A stretch of 64,000 nt of DNA from Haemonchus contortus (GCA_000469685.2 LS997566.1:43104920-43168919); one strand, 5' to 3'; shown: positions 1 to 13,180, counted from the first letter of the stretch. Numbers and translations are program-made. Notes: a model not told the origin generated them from the sequence alone.

Positions 1-435
1 TTTTGATGATTGCCCGGAATTCAAAAATGAGATCTCCACCTTTTTCGAATCGCGACCGCCACCGTTCTAGGCTTCAGGAGTCAAGAAACTGCCAGTTGGT
101 TAGACGTATGTTTAGGACAACGATGGAGACTATATTACTAAATGAGATCCTCTTTCAATGGAAATAAGACTTTTCAAAGTGAAAATAGAAAAGCCGATCA
201 AAACTTTTTACTCAACCTAATATGTACAGCCTATTCAAGACTTGGCTACCTCCGCTAAACCTCAACCAACGGCTAAAAGAAATTCATCGGCTCCTTACCT
301 TCTGCTGGTGACTGGAAAATGCTGCTGACTATGCCTAGCAAACGCAAAATCGAACATGTGACTCCTTGCTCTTTGCTGTATATCGAACCATAATCATTAA
401 TTCTAATGGCTGACCAAATTTTACCGTTACGTGGT

Positions 436-1104
436 TTGAAGGCACGGTTCACGATAAAAAGGTTACTGAGTTCTTCCTTCAGGAATACTCACCGCCCCCA
501 TGGGTGGTAGAAGGGACCCTCTCGCTCCACAATCTCGGCGCTCAGGGTGTAGTGGAAGTTCCGTTGTTGCCGTAGTTCGCTTTCCCGCCCCTCGATCGGT
601 GTTACGTTAGACGAGTGTCGAGACAATACAGATTGTTACTATTCGTTCTAGGACCCACACACAATCAGCTAATCGCCGAGTGATGAGGCGATGTTTTTCT
701 CCCATTCTTTTTTCCTGTTTTTCTTTTTGCTGCCGCGATCCCTTATTTAATTTCCTACTCCTAGAGGCTGAAGAAGGTGAGCTACTTTTGCTGTTACTAG
801 GGTTTTTTGTTTATTTATGCTTATAAGTGAATGAATTTTGCTTACTATTGTCTGCTATTCGCAACAGGACCCACACGCGCGCCGTGAAACACACTGTTTA
901 GCTCGTCCAGACGCCCCACTCTTCTTCATTTTTCTAGTTTCATTCTCGTCCAGCCCCCTTTTTAACGGTTTTTCGAAGCCTTTTTTCACTTTGGAAACAC
1001 CGATGCACGCAGTTTCTTCACCTCAGTCGCACTAGTTTCGATATTCTCTTCCATTTTTCATCATAATCTGGATTAACCAAAATTATCGTGAACTGTGCCT
1101 TCAA
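436..1104. repeat. palindromic MITE, AGGCAC-GTTCACGATAA family
   Basis: Both ends carry the inverted motif TTGAAGGCAC(G/A)GTTCACGATAA: forward at 436-459 and as the reverse complement at about 1079-1104. The inner part near 470-640 matches the right half of the copy at 56251-56819 in reverse orientation, including the gttagacgagtgtcgagac stretch. No transposase is encoded, so it would have to be moved in trans. The short reading frame at 838-1035 lies inside it and shows no sign of being a gene. Confidence 0.65.
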
Positions 1105-2955
1105 ATGAATGCAGTAAGTTACGCAGAGCTCGAGGATCCCACTTGAATCTTTGTGGCCATCCCCACAAATTTGGACAAAGTAATCCTCAAGCATAAGCTC
1201 AACTTTTGAGGAATTTTGCAGAAGAGATCCCCGTACCTCCCTGAACCTTCACTTTATCCACTCCCGAGTTTGACACTTGACACTCATCTACGATTCCTTA
1301 TTTAATTACAAACTGAAAATGAGAATCTATCAGGAGGTCTAATATATGGAGATGTTTCGTGTGACATATCAGAAGGCTTATCGAAACTACATATCAGGAT
1401 CCACTCCTCAGGCCGCGAAAAGTCTTTGATTTCTCCAGTAACCTACTCCATGGCCTCGTACAAACTTCCGACCTTCCAAGAATATTCCAGGAGAAGTCAG
1501 GATAGCCTGAGCGGATGTTTTGTCTCTGTCATTGGAAGTATTGTAATGTCTTTGGAATTCCCGGAAAACCTCGAGGCACCACATGTGTGGGCGGAGCCCC
1601 ATCTATCTACTGTAGGAGCGGTATCATCTTCACTCGCATAAGCTGTCAGGATCCTTATCCCAACATGCCTGCCCCTCAATTGCCTTTTTTCTCGTCACCG
1701 AGCATTAGTAATTCGCTCGTTCATTTGTGACCACAATAGATTTCCGAGAGCAATTTCAAGGGCAAGTTCAATTAGAGTTGACTTCTGGGAAGTTCCGCCG
1801 ATTTTTGGGTCGACTTTGAGTGAAAATTTCTAAAAGAGCAAATTTATCTTTCAAGCAATATATTCTGCAATTCTGATCAATAATGAGTCGCTGTCTTCCC
1901 TAGAGTTCCTTATCCCACTATCATAGAAGGTTCTAGACCTGGAACTGGGACCTTTTCAGTAGCTTTTTACAATGCTCCAACAAATGTGTATACATATTCC
2001 ATTGAGGGAATCCTGCAAAGATCTACAGAGGTGGTAGCCTGGTAGTGCTGTGGGGGGAGGAGGGAGGGTTGACTGAATCTGCATTACCTATCCTTTCAGA
2101 AAACATATGAATAAATATCAATATAGAATATAAATATAATATAAATATAAATATAAAATATAAACATAAAACATAAAATATAATGATATCTCCTGCAAAA
2201 TAGTCGATCAACCCAGAGTGTTCAGAAATTGTGGAAGTTTTCTTTACAGCCCATATATGGTGTGATGGCTCGGAAAAAAGGAAATAGCAGACCACAGTGG
2301 CTTTCCTCATTCATACCATGGTGTTTTCACTTTCCATCTTGATGAGATTTTCATAGATCGCTGTTTCTACATCGTGCCACCTGCAATGACGCTGTATTTT
2401 CCAGTTTTTTCATACTTACAACAAGCAGCTAAGAGGGAAGCTCGAGTTATTAAACGTTGAAAATTTTTCAGAGCTTTTCCATCGTTGCAGAAGATCTGAG
2501 CGTACTTTAGAACAGGAACTTAACACAGAATCTTATAAATTAGTTTATTTCATGAGTTTCTTTCAATGAGACTGTCATGCGCTAAAAAAAAGCAGTTGCC
2601 ACTCGCCGCTCCTAATTATTTTATAAAAACCCAAACATCGCTCAATCACATGGGACTCCCTCGATGTTCGGAATACATCACGTTCCCTGCGTCCCACTGC
2701 TGAGGAACAAGGGTTTTTATGACATTATGCGTGTATTTGGGCACGTGTGTTTTCCATAGTTTTCCATAGCCTTAACTTTTGCTTTGTTCGATTTTCCGTC
2801 TTAAAAATCATTTGAAGTCGATTAAGACGACGAATGTTCCACCCCTCTACCATGACCAATGTTACTATCAACCGTTTACTACCGTAATTTTCTTTACTCG
2901 GTTTATTTGGTTTAAATTTCGCGAGCGGACATTCATTTTCAATCAGTTTAGATCC
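1105..2955 (+). other. upstream region of receptor gene A
   Basis: No gene is recognised here. About 1408-1740 is similar to 48380-48690 upstream of gene E, so it belongs to a duplicated upstream block. It contains TGTGGGCGGAGCC at 1586-1598, a motif found upstream of all six receptor genes. The short overlapping reading frames on both strands of 1408-1730 are not conserved as protein in the E copy and are taken as chance. Confidence 0.5.
2111..2184. repeat. AT-rich low-complexity tract
   Basis: An irregular run of ATAAATATA / ATAAAATATAAACAT words. The minus-strand reading frame 2023-2310 crosses it and is strongly biased to I, F, Y and L, so I treat that frame as composition-driven. Confidence 0.8.
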
Positions 2956-5900
2956 ATGGATGTAGCGGCCGTTTTGTACCTAGCCAACGTTGCTTTCAAC
3001 ACTGTTATCATTGCTATGGACGTAGCTATTATCTTCGTCGCCATCAAAACGAGGGAAATTTTCGAACAACTGTTTTTGTGGACGATTTTGCTATGTATGG
3101 GCATGGATATTGCGGGGTATTTCAACACTGTGATTCACGACGTGCCCAGTTTTGCCATGGGTACAGACATTTTCGAAAGTGAGCTTAACAACAATTTCTT
3201 TAGTCGATGTTGATTGTTCAAGTTAGTTTCTTCTCCCAAGTAGGCTACCTCCTTACCCGGGTAACTCAAGTGAATATTAACGAGAAATACGGTCGATTGA
3301 GGTATGAAATATTCAAAAAATGTAGAAGGAGGAGACGTCGGTGCAGAGGCAAATACGAAAATAGCGTTCACAAAGCATGAGAACTATTACTGTAGATCTA
3401 CTTCAGGGTAATCCTCTGATGAACAAGAGATTCATACATAAACTCAAAAAACGACGCTTTTCAGTTTTGGTAGGTATAATGTAATAAGGATAGAAGATAA
3501 AGTCTTTGGGGTTGTGCAGTTTCCCCAGAGAGATGCGCCCCTGCATTCGCCTTTCGTCCAGAATTGTAGTGCCACGTGCCGTAGCCAGCCTATACTCAAG
3601 CCAGTGTTTTTATCCTCCCAGACAAGTTTGACCAATTGACCCATCCCGGAGAGATGGAAGGCTTGGTTGGCCTGGGCCGATATTTGTTAAGAATTCGAAC
3701 CTGTGACCATGCGCGTGAGATAGTATCCCATCGTCACTACACCACCTCCGTTCACATAGATAGCGACATAGATAAAATTGTCCGAAACATTCGTGCCGAT
3801 TTTGAACACCCTTGGTTCATCAAGTTTTTTGAAAAAGATCGTTAGCACAACCTCATAGAATCATATATTTTCTGGAAGTGTAAGTCTTAATCTATATTTC
3901 TTTTTATAATATGTTGATTTTCTTTGAGGTTTCTTTGTAAAGGGCTTGAGTGAAAATGTAGGAGAATCGCGTGCATTTTTGCCATGTGATGCTTTTCTTT
4001 TATCGCTAAGGAAAGAGTGTAGCTCAAACCGAGAGAAAGATCTGTGGCGTTTACGGAGAGGATGCTCTACATGAACACTCAGTTAGTAAGTGGTTTGCAA
4101 GATTTAAGCGGGGTGAATTCAACCTCGAAGATCGGCGACGGCAGGGAGGCCATCATCACTTGAAGGGGATCAGATCAAAATGACAATCGAAAAGGATCGG
4201 CACATCACTGCTCATGAAATAGGAGAAAGGCTTAATTTCCCAAAACCAGCCGTCGATCACCATTTGTTGGGACTTGGTTTTGTCAAGCACCTCGATGTTT
4301 GGGTACCTCACAAACTGAACGAGCGCAATTGGATGGACCGCGTCTCCGAATGCGACTCGTTGCTCAAAGAGACGGAAATCAGCCGTTTCCGGAACACATG
4401 GTAACTGGGACCAATAGTGGATCTCGTACAACAACGTGGAGCGGAAACGATCGTGGACATTGCCCAGTGAGCCACCACAAACCACTCCAGAAGCGAAAAT
4501 CCATGTGCGGAAGGCGCTGTGCTGCTGGTGGGATTGGAAGGGAATAATCGATTATGAGCTGTTGATGCATAAGAGAACGATCACTTCGGAAAGGTACTGT
4601 AGTCAGCTGGACAATTTGAAGGCAGCGATAGATCAGATGCGCCCAAGACTGGCCAATCGTAAGCGCGTTGTCTTCGACCAGGATAACGCTAGACCACACG
4701 TCTGGAGGGAGCTTGGGTGGGATGGTTACCTTATCCCCCATATAGTTCGGATATCGCGCCATCAAACTACCACCTGTTTAGATCTCTGAAAAATTCCTTG
4801 AGTGGAAATCGTTCGATTCATTGGAGGACTGCAAAACGCACTCAGAGCAACTTTTTATTCTGAGCCTACAACCTTCCATGAAAGCGAGATAATGAAGCTA
4901 CGGGAAAGATGACGGATCATTGTAGAGCAGAATGGAGGATACATAGTTCAATAAATGTGTCTGTTCTTTTAGAATTTCCCACACAAAGTCGACAAGGAAA
5001 TCGGCACGAACATTATCCGCTTCCAAGCCAGTAGCGCTTTACATTTGTGAGACTGATTGACACATTTGCTTTATTTCTCTTCCATTTGAATAACTACGTA
5101 TGATTGAATGGGAAAGCATCACATCGCTTCAGAGCCAGTTTCAGAGATTATCGACTGTGTAAAAGGCAGAGGTGGATAAATGTCTCCGTAACTTTCATAG
5201 GTAAGGTACAACAAGTCATTTTATGGGCCAATATTTGACAATGAATTGAAGCGTAGTGGCGTACTGGAAGCGTGATTCGATGATGCAAATTCGATGTACA
5301 AAGGTGCAGAAGCGTATGCCTCAACCGGGGTCAATCAACGCGAAAGGACTTATCTTTATCCTACTCTTTACTCATAAGTGCAGCACTTTACAAAATGAGG
5401 GGGAACCACAGCAACAATTATGATGCTGGAACGTTTCAGCCCGAGAAGAAGCGTTCCTTTCTGTTCTCGTACTGTTTTTGGAATGGTACAGCCAACTGTT
5501 TGCCCTATTGGTGCTCGCAGCCCTTCATTTCATGGCTGTCTTTACTCCAGCGAAATTCCGTACAATTTTGCCACGACATATGGGGATGATCAATCTTCTC
5601 ATTGTGCTTACCGGTATCCTATTTAGTGGTATGCAACTTTTTTTCAAAGTTCCAGTTTTTCAGAAAAACGTTGGACTTGAAAGAACATTTTGCATTTTAG
5701 TACCTATGCTTACCCCGTATTGTGGCTTTACCTACCTAGTTCATAATCATTACTGGTACTATGACTTGAGTAAACCGCACTCGTATCTATACCGGAATTT
5801 CAACCTCGCTCTACAGGTATGCGAAATTTTTTCGAAAGTTGATTACTTTGGAGAGATAGCAAATGAGCACTTAAGGTTTATTTATCTGTTCTCATTGGTT

Positions 5901-8900
5901 GTTTACTCGTTTATGATAGATGACTTACAGACAATGTGCGCTGTTGTTGTGGCTTGCGCCGACACAGTCATTATCTGGAAAATACGTATGCTCCGAATTG
6001 TCGCAGCAAACAAACATACAACCACTTCACCTCCTACAGCTACTGTTACGTTGGAAACGGTATTTGATGATTTTCCATGCATTTTGCAATTTGCGAATTC
6101 CTTTCGGAATGGGGCCAGACTCTGGTCAAGGCATTCCCCACAGATGTCAATATTGATGAACATCAAGCGAGACTATAGTATATTTTTGGGACATTTTTTT
6201 TCAGATACTCGATCGCAGAAAACGGATCAATCGTGAAATACGGGTGGCCGTCAACTTCATATTTCTGAGCGCGTGCTTCCTAATCATGACTGTTGTCTTC
6301 AACCTACCATATCGGTCTGTTGTTTGACTTTTTTCAGAAAAATGTTAAATCGACAAAATTGCCTTTCCACGACGATTGGATTGATCGCAGTCAAAGCAGT
6401 CTAGGAGTGAGAATTTTCTCCGTATCTCAAGAGCCCACATCTATTTTTTAGATTTTTCGGTAAGACTCATAAGAAGATGAAGAATGGTGTCGTTTTTCTA
6501 CAAGGAAGTCATTGGCTACGGTAAAAGATGGGCTCGAGAGGGCGATGCCATCGCGCTCGAAGTCTCCAATGCGGCTCTTGAAAACGAAACTCGTGCGTTA
6601 ATTGGAATAGGAAGGCATGGAAGCGAAGGATGACAGTTGCGACGACATCATGCTTATCGCTTCGAACGTGGCGATCCGCACATGACGTATTCTTGGGTTT
6701 GGAGTACGCGGCGGGAGGAGTCCCCGCTTCAATTCCACCTCCAATAGGTTTTACCGCGAAACGGCAGAACTCGCCAGAGGAGCCCGGAGGTGGTCCCATA
6801 CCAGTCATCTTAGCCTCGGCTATCAGTCAGCTGTTCGTATATGATTATGAAGTGAAGCTGCTGCAGTTTTGGTAGATTGCCGCATGCTCCCCTCCTCATA
6901 CAGCGTCTATTGTCCGCAACCATCAATCACTCCATCTTATCTCCTAACATCTCGTCTCATTCTCTCGCAGGTCAGTCCTGTTGTGGTTGTATCATGATTG
7001 CGTGTCTTCAACAGAGTTGTATTAGTCATAGTACACCTTTTGCATAGATGCCTTTACCAAGTGGGACTACATATTGATATACAGGGTGTAGCGAAAGTTC
7101 TGGCAAAGGCCTGTTTCAGGTGCTCTATGGGAAATGAGGGTTGCGATCTAGACAGGATCTGTTCCACTATTTACTGCAAGTCCTCTTCTATACATCCCAT
7201 GATTTGGTCGTTCTTAAATATACCATTTTACGGAATGGTGACAAACAATGACCAACGAGCCTCCTTCCTGCACCTTCATCTGGCTGTATGCACAGCAAAT
7301 ATCATCTCCAAGCAGCTCCAGGTTCCCTCAAGAACCGCGCACAATAAGGTCAACAGGAAAGAGGATACAGGAGGGAAAGCCTGGAAGTGTAAGACCGAAG
7401 AGTGCAACGACAAAGGAGATCGTGAAGATCATTGGAGCGAAAATCCGCCGTCACGCTCGTGGGTCCTAGAAAAAAATGGCTCTCAAGGAGTTTATTTCTG
7501 CTCGATCTGTTGGAAGGATTATCACCAGCCACCTTCGACTTCGCTCTTATAAGATCAGAAAAGCTCTCACATGCTAACTGAGCGTATAAAGAAAACTAGG
7601 CTCGAAAGATGTGAGAAACTTTCAAAGCAACTTTCGCAGGCACGGCACAGCAACATCATTTTCACAGATGAATGCCTGTTTTCAACAGATCAATCCTGAA
7701 CACCCAAAACGATGGAGTGATAGTGGGAAGCCCTGCAGAAGCCAGCCAACATGGAGGAATTGCTCAGCGATCTGGACACCCCAAGTTGCTGATGGTTTTC
7801 GGGGCAATCGCATCGGATGGCAAGGTGCCCCTGATTCTCTTTGAGAAAAGGGGTCAAGGTGGATAGCAAGGTGATGGAGAAGAAGGTAGTCCCCCAAGCA
7901 AAATCCCATTCCGGCAACCGGACATAGTCTTATCAACAGGACTCAGTTCCAGCACACAGGTCCAAGGTGGTACAAGACTGGTGCGCCACGCACATCCCGA
8001 CTTTATTCCGTCGAAAGATTGGCCTCGAATCAGTTCCGACCTAAATCTATTAGACTACTCCGCCTAGTCAGTCCTCGAGAGAAAAGACTGCTCCACCCAG
8101 CATAGAAGTTTGGATGCTCTAGGTGCAACCCTCGTTAAAGCATGAGAGGATATGTACGAGAACCCTCCCTGCCGCAATCGACGCGTTTGCTAGGAGACTT
8201 TCAGCCTGTATTCGCGCGAAATTAGGCCATTTCAAGATCTACTTTGTTTTTGTGATCTATATAGCTATTGATGAACATTGTTGAAGTTGTATCATGTATC
8301 GATCAAATTGACCGTTTTTACGGGCATATTTACTGTTGCCAGAAGTTTCGCTACACCCTGTGTAATACTCTTACGTCATATAGGTAGCATCTAATTTTTG
8401 TAACAAAATCAAGAGGGTTCCCTCCCAAATGTACTTCATACTTGGTCGTTAGAGCTTAGAGCTCACGGAACAGGGAACAGCAGGATGTCGTAGTCGAGCA
8501 ATCCTCTGCGCACCTATCCCCCTCATAGGAGTGTGACCACTCGAACTCAAACGTTCTGGAATGTACCGGGTGCTGGAACTCCAACGCTAGCAGGTCGGGG
8601 CACCCACTCACGACACCGAACAACGAGCCGATGAAACGAATACTGACCGAATTCAAATATGCTTGTGGGAAGATCAGCCGCTTGAATAGAAGCTCATGCT
8701 TACGAAAAATGAACCAGTATTCGATGCTTTTTTTACAGCTAAGCTGAACGAATATTTCTGAATGCTCTGAGTACTTTTATCTAGATCAACATGATGACGA
8801 CCAAGCCTCGGAGCTGAGCAGAAGTGTGCAGCGCGGGGAACATTAAATGAGTGAAAAAATAAAGAACATTCGGCTCCGCGCTTGCCTTTCGTCACTGTGT

Positions 8901-9744
8901 TCCTTCCTGCTTTGAGGTACGCGAGATTGGACTCTATGAATGCGGGATGAGTATGCATTCAGAGTCATTCAACGATCTGTGGAAAGGACGGTATGCGGAA
9001 CTCCCCAATGCACCCAAGAGCAGAGTAGACGCCGACGAATGGAAATCGAGAATGCCGGACTTTGTCAAACGATTTAGTGATAACCGTTGAGCCAAGATGG
9101 CTAGTGATTGGTTTCCTCAAGCTGCCGAACATGCCCACAGCGGCGGAAAGTCAGACTTGTTGCTGGAAGCTTCGACCGGAAGTATTGCCGGGTGTCACAT
9201 TCTTCAAACGAGTACGATCCCCCGCCACATCGGTTTCTGTACCTATCTGCAGCTCTAATCATAATTTCTCAAAGAAATAATTACTTGAGTCTCAGCAACC
9301 ACGCGCTCCCTTTCTTTACTACGTAGGAATTATGCACTTCCGATTGTTGCCTACGTTTTACAATTTTATGAATATCAGATAAGGCCACAAATAGAGAATT
9401 TGATTCCCATATATGAATTACTGCACTTTATCCAGTATACCTGATTTTGAGAAACCTCATTCTCAGTGATTATAAGTGGAATTTCTTCTGTTGTTAAGAT
9501 TGACTCTAATTCCACGAAGTTTTTAACTAACTTCCCGAATGGGGTCTTACGCGAAACTCTTTTTTACAGAGATGGAATCTGGTACGACTCTCTTTTCAAA
9601 TTAACGTATAACTTGAATCTCTCAAAATGGGCAATCTATTCACTAGAAAATGCGAAAATACGCAAAGGACTTCTTAGTCTCTGCAGACGTCGCCTGATCG
9701 AAACGAGACCATCGTCAGTTACTACAGTTACGCCGGCACGATAA
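2956..9744 (+). CDS. 7TM chemoreceptor A (Srx-like, type 1), 6 exons
   Basis: Predicted nematode G-protein-coupled chemoreceptor, expected in sensory-neuron membranes. Exon model: 2956-3178, 5440-5628, 5701-5816, 5931-6059, 6205-6314, 9570-9744; 942 nt, 313 residues. All introns are GT-AG with phases 1,1,0,0,2, as in the paralogues. The N terminus is very short and runs into TM1. Exon 1 holds TM1 and TM2, with the family motif VIHDVPSFAM after TM2. Exon 2 holds TM3 and most of TM4, exon 3 loop 2 (PYCGF, YWYYDLSKP), exon 4 TM5 with CADTVIIWKIR, exon 5 TM6 (REIRVAVNFIFLSACFLIM), and exon 6 TM7 ending in NAKIR, a usual GPCR TM7/helix-8 boundary. Intron 1 carries a SINE and a mariner; intron 5 (3.3 kb) carries a Tc1-like element and an RTE fragment. 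That long gap makes joining exon 6 to this gene the least certain step. Srx is the best family guess, from the aromatic loop 2 and D..IIWK..; another serpentine-receptor class is possible. Confidence 0.78.
3487..3757 (-). repeat. tRNA-derived SINE copy 1
   Basis: Minus-strand copy in intron 1 of gene A. The head near 3757 has A-box-like GTGGTGTAGTG and B-box-like GGTTCGAATTC; the body (CCAACCAAGCCTTCCATC, GTCTGGGAGGATAAAA) and the tail near 3490 match the copies at 31953-32240 and 42876-43174. It is in the opposite orientation to the intron-1 SINEs of B, D and F, so it is a separate insertion. Confidence 0.75.
3965..4975 (+). mobile_element. degenerate mariner transposon (SETMAR-type transposase)
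   Basis: Lies in intron 1 of gene A. Translations across frames give a recognisable mariner transposase: N-terminal helix-turn-helix (KSVAQTERKICGVYGEDAL, then SVSKWFARFKRGEFNLEDRR), linker WVPHKLNERNWMDRVSECDS, catalytic-core pieces (WWDWKGIIDYELL, LKAAIDQMRP) and the DNARPH box near 4683, which holds the second catalytic D. The expected third catalytic region (SPDL) is damaged near 4745-4775. Several frameshifts and stops make it a dead copy. I did not find clear inverted repeats, so the ends are approximate. Confidence 0.85.
7079..8364 (+). mobile_element. degenerate Tc1-like transposon in intron 5 of gene A
   Basis: Inverted ends ACAGGGTGTAGCGAAAG/CTTCTGGCAA lie at 7081 and near 8360, about 1.28 kb apart, which is normal for a Tc1 element. 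Inside are broken transposase pieces: the DNA-binding half (RTIRSTGKRIQEGKPG, RPKSATTKEIVKIIGAKIRR), then HNIIFTDE-like coding near 7650, FGAIASDGKVPLILFEK, and the C-terminal region near 8050-8230. Stops and frameshifts in all parts show it is inactive. It has no counterpart in the matching intron of gene E. Confidence 0.85.
8690..9090 (+). mobile_element. RTE LINE 3' fragment in intron 5 of gene A
   Basis: Translated in shifting frames, this matches the C-terminal part of RTE reverse transcriptase: YLGREINMM-like near 8760-8800, then LRACLSSLCSFLL and YAFRVIQRSVERTV near 8880-8990. A matching fragment with the same neighbours (atgacgaccaagcct / atgaacgaccaagctt) sits in intron 5 of gene E at 51235-51700, so the insertion predates the A/E duplication. 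No endonuclease domain remains. Confidence 0.7.
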
Positions 9745-11199
9745 TTCATTCTTAGTTTCATGGTGTTTGATGATATTAATCTTTGTGCATTATTGACAAA
9801 ACTGAGAAAAGCAGTGTGTAACATTCTGTCGCTATAGAGAGCCAATAGTACCGATGTCTCCTCATACTACTATTTTCGATACGTGGTTTCCTACACTTCT
9901 GATTGTAAGTTCTGTGATAGGACTGTTACATGTATCTCATTTATTTTTTTATTTAACGGACATGTTGTAAACATGTGAAATGAGGAAAATAACGTGACCA
10001 TGGAAAAAGAAATAAAACAAAGAAGAAGATCTTATAATGAACCCAACTAAGTGAAATCAACTTGTCAATGGGTTTCTTGAAAGTACAATAATCCGGAGGG
10101 ATGTGATTACGACGTAAAAGCTAATCTCATGTGTCTCCGACTGCGCTATCATACACTAAGGTTTGGAAAACTGTCCGCACTTTCCGCTGCAGATTTGGCC
10201 AAGGAGGCTTTTGTAAGCCTCTCAGGGTTTTTATACCTCTGATCCAGAGTCCTTCTTTAAAAGTGTGTCATGAGTCCCAAGCTTGATTACCACTCAATAA
10301 AAAATAAAAAATGGTGCGGTTAGAACTCGGAGCTTTTTTGAAATGATCAAGTGGATTCGGAGAAATTTATGAAGAGTAAGATGAACATATGCTAGCACTA
10401 CGGGAGTAGAAGGAAATGAGGAGGGAGATTGTAAATTCAGCACAGTCTTTCAATCTCTCTGCGGAAGAAATGATAACCAGAACAGGCGTAAGTAGTGATC
10501 AGAACAATCATAATCACTAATCATCGCTGCCTCGCAAGAGAAAGCTGCAGTCTCCCATCGAATACTGCCGATCGGTGCCGCGCTGGACGAGCACACGAGA
10601 CTTCAGGCTTCTTTTCTTTTCAAACAAATTGTACTTGCGCTTTTGCAAGGAACTTATAAACGTAAGCGACGATAAGTGGAGTCCCCTTTAAACAGGTCCC
10701 TTAAAAAAGCTAGTATTGATACTCGAGGTCTTCTTCACGCGAAAACGACATATTTGAATCGCTCTCCATTAGTGCTTCTTCGGTATTTCGGCAGCTGTAA
10801 AATATATAAGACCAGAAGTATGTCAAGACAAACGACCAGATTCCCTCGTATCACCCTATTTGAGCCCCCAACATGGCGTATTGGTTGTAATCTGGCTAGA
10901 GCCTCTTTAAGAACAATCTGAAAAGCCTAAAGCAAAATGTTCCAAAGCCAATGTTTGCGCCAAGATTTGGAGAAGCCGATCAGTGTCCTTTCAACTCCAT
11001 TCCGACAACGCTGATTGCGATCAAGTGAATTTTTTGTGTTTTAATGTATATGTGGATAGAGTGGACGTTCATTTTTTGGCTGCACATTACGAACATGCAT
11101 ATGTCCCCACTGCATCCAAGAATCCCTTGAAGAAACTCTCTTTTTTAATAGCCTTTTCACAGAAAGAATTGCTTCATAAGAGGTGCCTAGGAACACCTG
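9745..11199. other. intergenic, A downstream, no gene recognised
   Basis: The first 200 bases after the stop of gene A align with the sequence after gene E (ttacatgtatctca at about 9930 and 52485). From about 9945 the two diverge. I see no convincing coding region or known repeat in 9945-11200; the 81-residue frame at 10676-10921 has no recognisable motif. Confidence 0.5.
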
Positions 11200-13180
11200 G
11201 TTCATGAGAACAGATTGAAGCCTCTCACTGAAAAAGGACTGCAATAGCTGCAAAAGCCTATAGCTTGCAACACTGCTCTTGCTACCCTTTTTGAAGATTG
11301 TCTGATAAGCCTGATCTTCCATAACCGAGGGTCGTCGCCATGGAGCAAGATTCCATTGGATAGTGTGGCTAATGGAGTCATGGTACCAATACCAGCCTTT
11401 TTCAGAAAAATGTATTTTATCCAATCTGGTGAGGTAGATACTCTGCTAGGGAGTTTGCACAGTATGCTATAGGCAACACTGCTGGATACGTCTAGTCAGT
11501 CCAAGGAACCTAATGACAAGGAAGGCAGACTGGCTTCTGATGCACACCGCCTTTTGTATTATACAATGACCGAAGGTAAACAGCGAAAAGATTAGCTTTT
11601 GCAGAGTCATCTAAAATTTTAACACCTTCTGATGATGTTACCTACTGTTTTTGTGCAGGCCTATTTTCTTTCCCTCTATAAGTTGGTGGCGGAGAAGTAA
11701 CCGTTTCAACCTACGTGCGTATGTGGCACATGCTGAGGTGGTGAACTGTGAGAAAGGGAGGAAATATTGTAAATCTAGCAGTATTGTGGCCAGAAATGCT
11801 GAAAGGAGAAAGTACACTAACAACCTCGATAAGTCCTGGTTTAAAGACTAGAATGACATCCAAAATGTCGAGTCTATGCGTTGGAACTTTGACCATTTGT
11901 GTGAGGTTGAATAATCGGGGGAGCAGAGGGAAGAGAGCGACGATGGTGAAGAAAAGCCCCTCTGCGTGTCATACTGTTCCAATCAATCAAGGAAAGTTGA
12001 AGCCACCAGAAGTGAGTATGTGCTCATCCCATCCATCGAGAAGCTGATGCAGAAATGCAGTGAACTCTGAGAAAAGAGCTGAGGTGCACAAAGGACTACG
12101 GTAGGTAAGTGTAAAGGCAGTTTCATCGTCACAGATCTTAAATTTAGGCGCTAGGGCTTGTAAAAGCTCACTGAAATCTTTTTAGCAAGGAGATTAAGTG
12201 AAAGGTTCCTGTGAATAAGGGCAGGTAGCCCACCGCCGGCCCTGATGCCCACCCTGTCACAGCGGTATACTCCATATGTAGAATTATAGCTCATTATAGC
12301 ATCGTGGATAAAATGCGGCCTACACCAGCCCCCAGTAATGAAAACTGCTCGAGTCGCTTTCTCGAGAGTGAAATTGAGATCAGGTAGTTCATTAACTATT
12401 GAGCGCACAATGAACAAGAATACCCCTCGCGCTCATCTAAGTACGAGTCAAGAGGAGAGCGGGAAGTTTCGCCGACAACTATTGTAGACTCTATTGTCCG
12501 ACGGCGTTTCCTAGTGAGTTGACGCTGACGAGGATGTAATGTGATCAATTGCTGCGGGCTGGGCTTATGGGTCATATGAGGAGAAGCTCAAGTTCATGTC
12601 GAGTTCGTCCCCCCCCTCTGTCGGTTGGGTATGTCACGGCGGTTCCTTAGTTTATGAATGGCGAGATCCCGAACGACATATGTGAGCTTGCTCTCGGTCT
12701 GATTCATTATCCCAGCTTTCCTACGTAAGGGACGGTCATATTCGAGCTTCTCTTCCGGGTAGTCTGTTTTTGCGTAGGAGTGCACGAAATCCTTGGTGAG
12801 CGAGAGTCTCCCTGCACGCATATGATTTAACATTCCATCTCCCTAGACTTTGCTTACTTAAACTGATTTTGATAATACGAGATTTACGATCAGGTGTATC
12901 AGGTTTTGCTTCGGTACGCTTGTAATGAGTGATTTCTCCTACGTTGAACTCACGGAGCAGCTCCTCATCACCTGAAAAACATTAACTTCATTGATCGCCT
13001 CTCTATCAAAGACACGGGTGGCCGTTCCGCTAGCCTTTTTGCTGATGCCGACCCATGTAATTCTACATGCATTTTCATCTACGATCCTAGTATCGGGCTT
13101 AAACTTGACAAGAGTGTTGTAAAGTGCTGGTCTGGAGCTCTCACTGTGAGTATCTACATCAAATTCGCAGGCTGAGCTGA
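11200..13180 (-). mobile_element. CR1-like non-LTR retrotransposon (LINE), degenerate
   Basis: Read on the minus strand from about 13180 down. First comes an ORF1-like protein (13184-12594) with CRITWVGISKKASG, RVFDREAI and LNHMRAGRLSLTKDFVHSY, a pattern I recognise from nematode CR1-type ORF1 proteins. Next is an apurinic-like endonuclease (12417-11700): YNSTYGVYRCDRVG, a GGFNFP box, FNLTQMVKVPTHRLDILDVI and FSISGHNTARFTI (S..H motif). Last is the start of a reverse transcriptase (11430-11200) with IFKKGSKSSVASYR. The element stops inside the RT, and stops and frameshifts are present. Its 5' end at about 13175 abuts sequence shared with the upstream regions of genes D and F. Confidence 0.75.

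Noticed and set aside
2023..2310. 95-codon minus-strand frame with membrane-like composition
   Set aside because: It is driven by an AT-rich simple tract and has no match upstream of gene E.
10676..10921. Possible transposase C terminus
   Set aside because: The similarity to Tc1 patterns was too weak to support on inspection.
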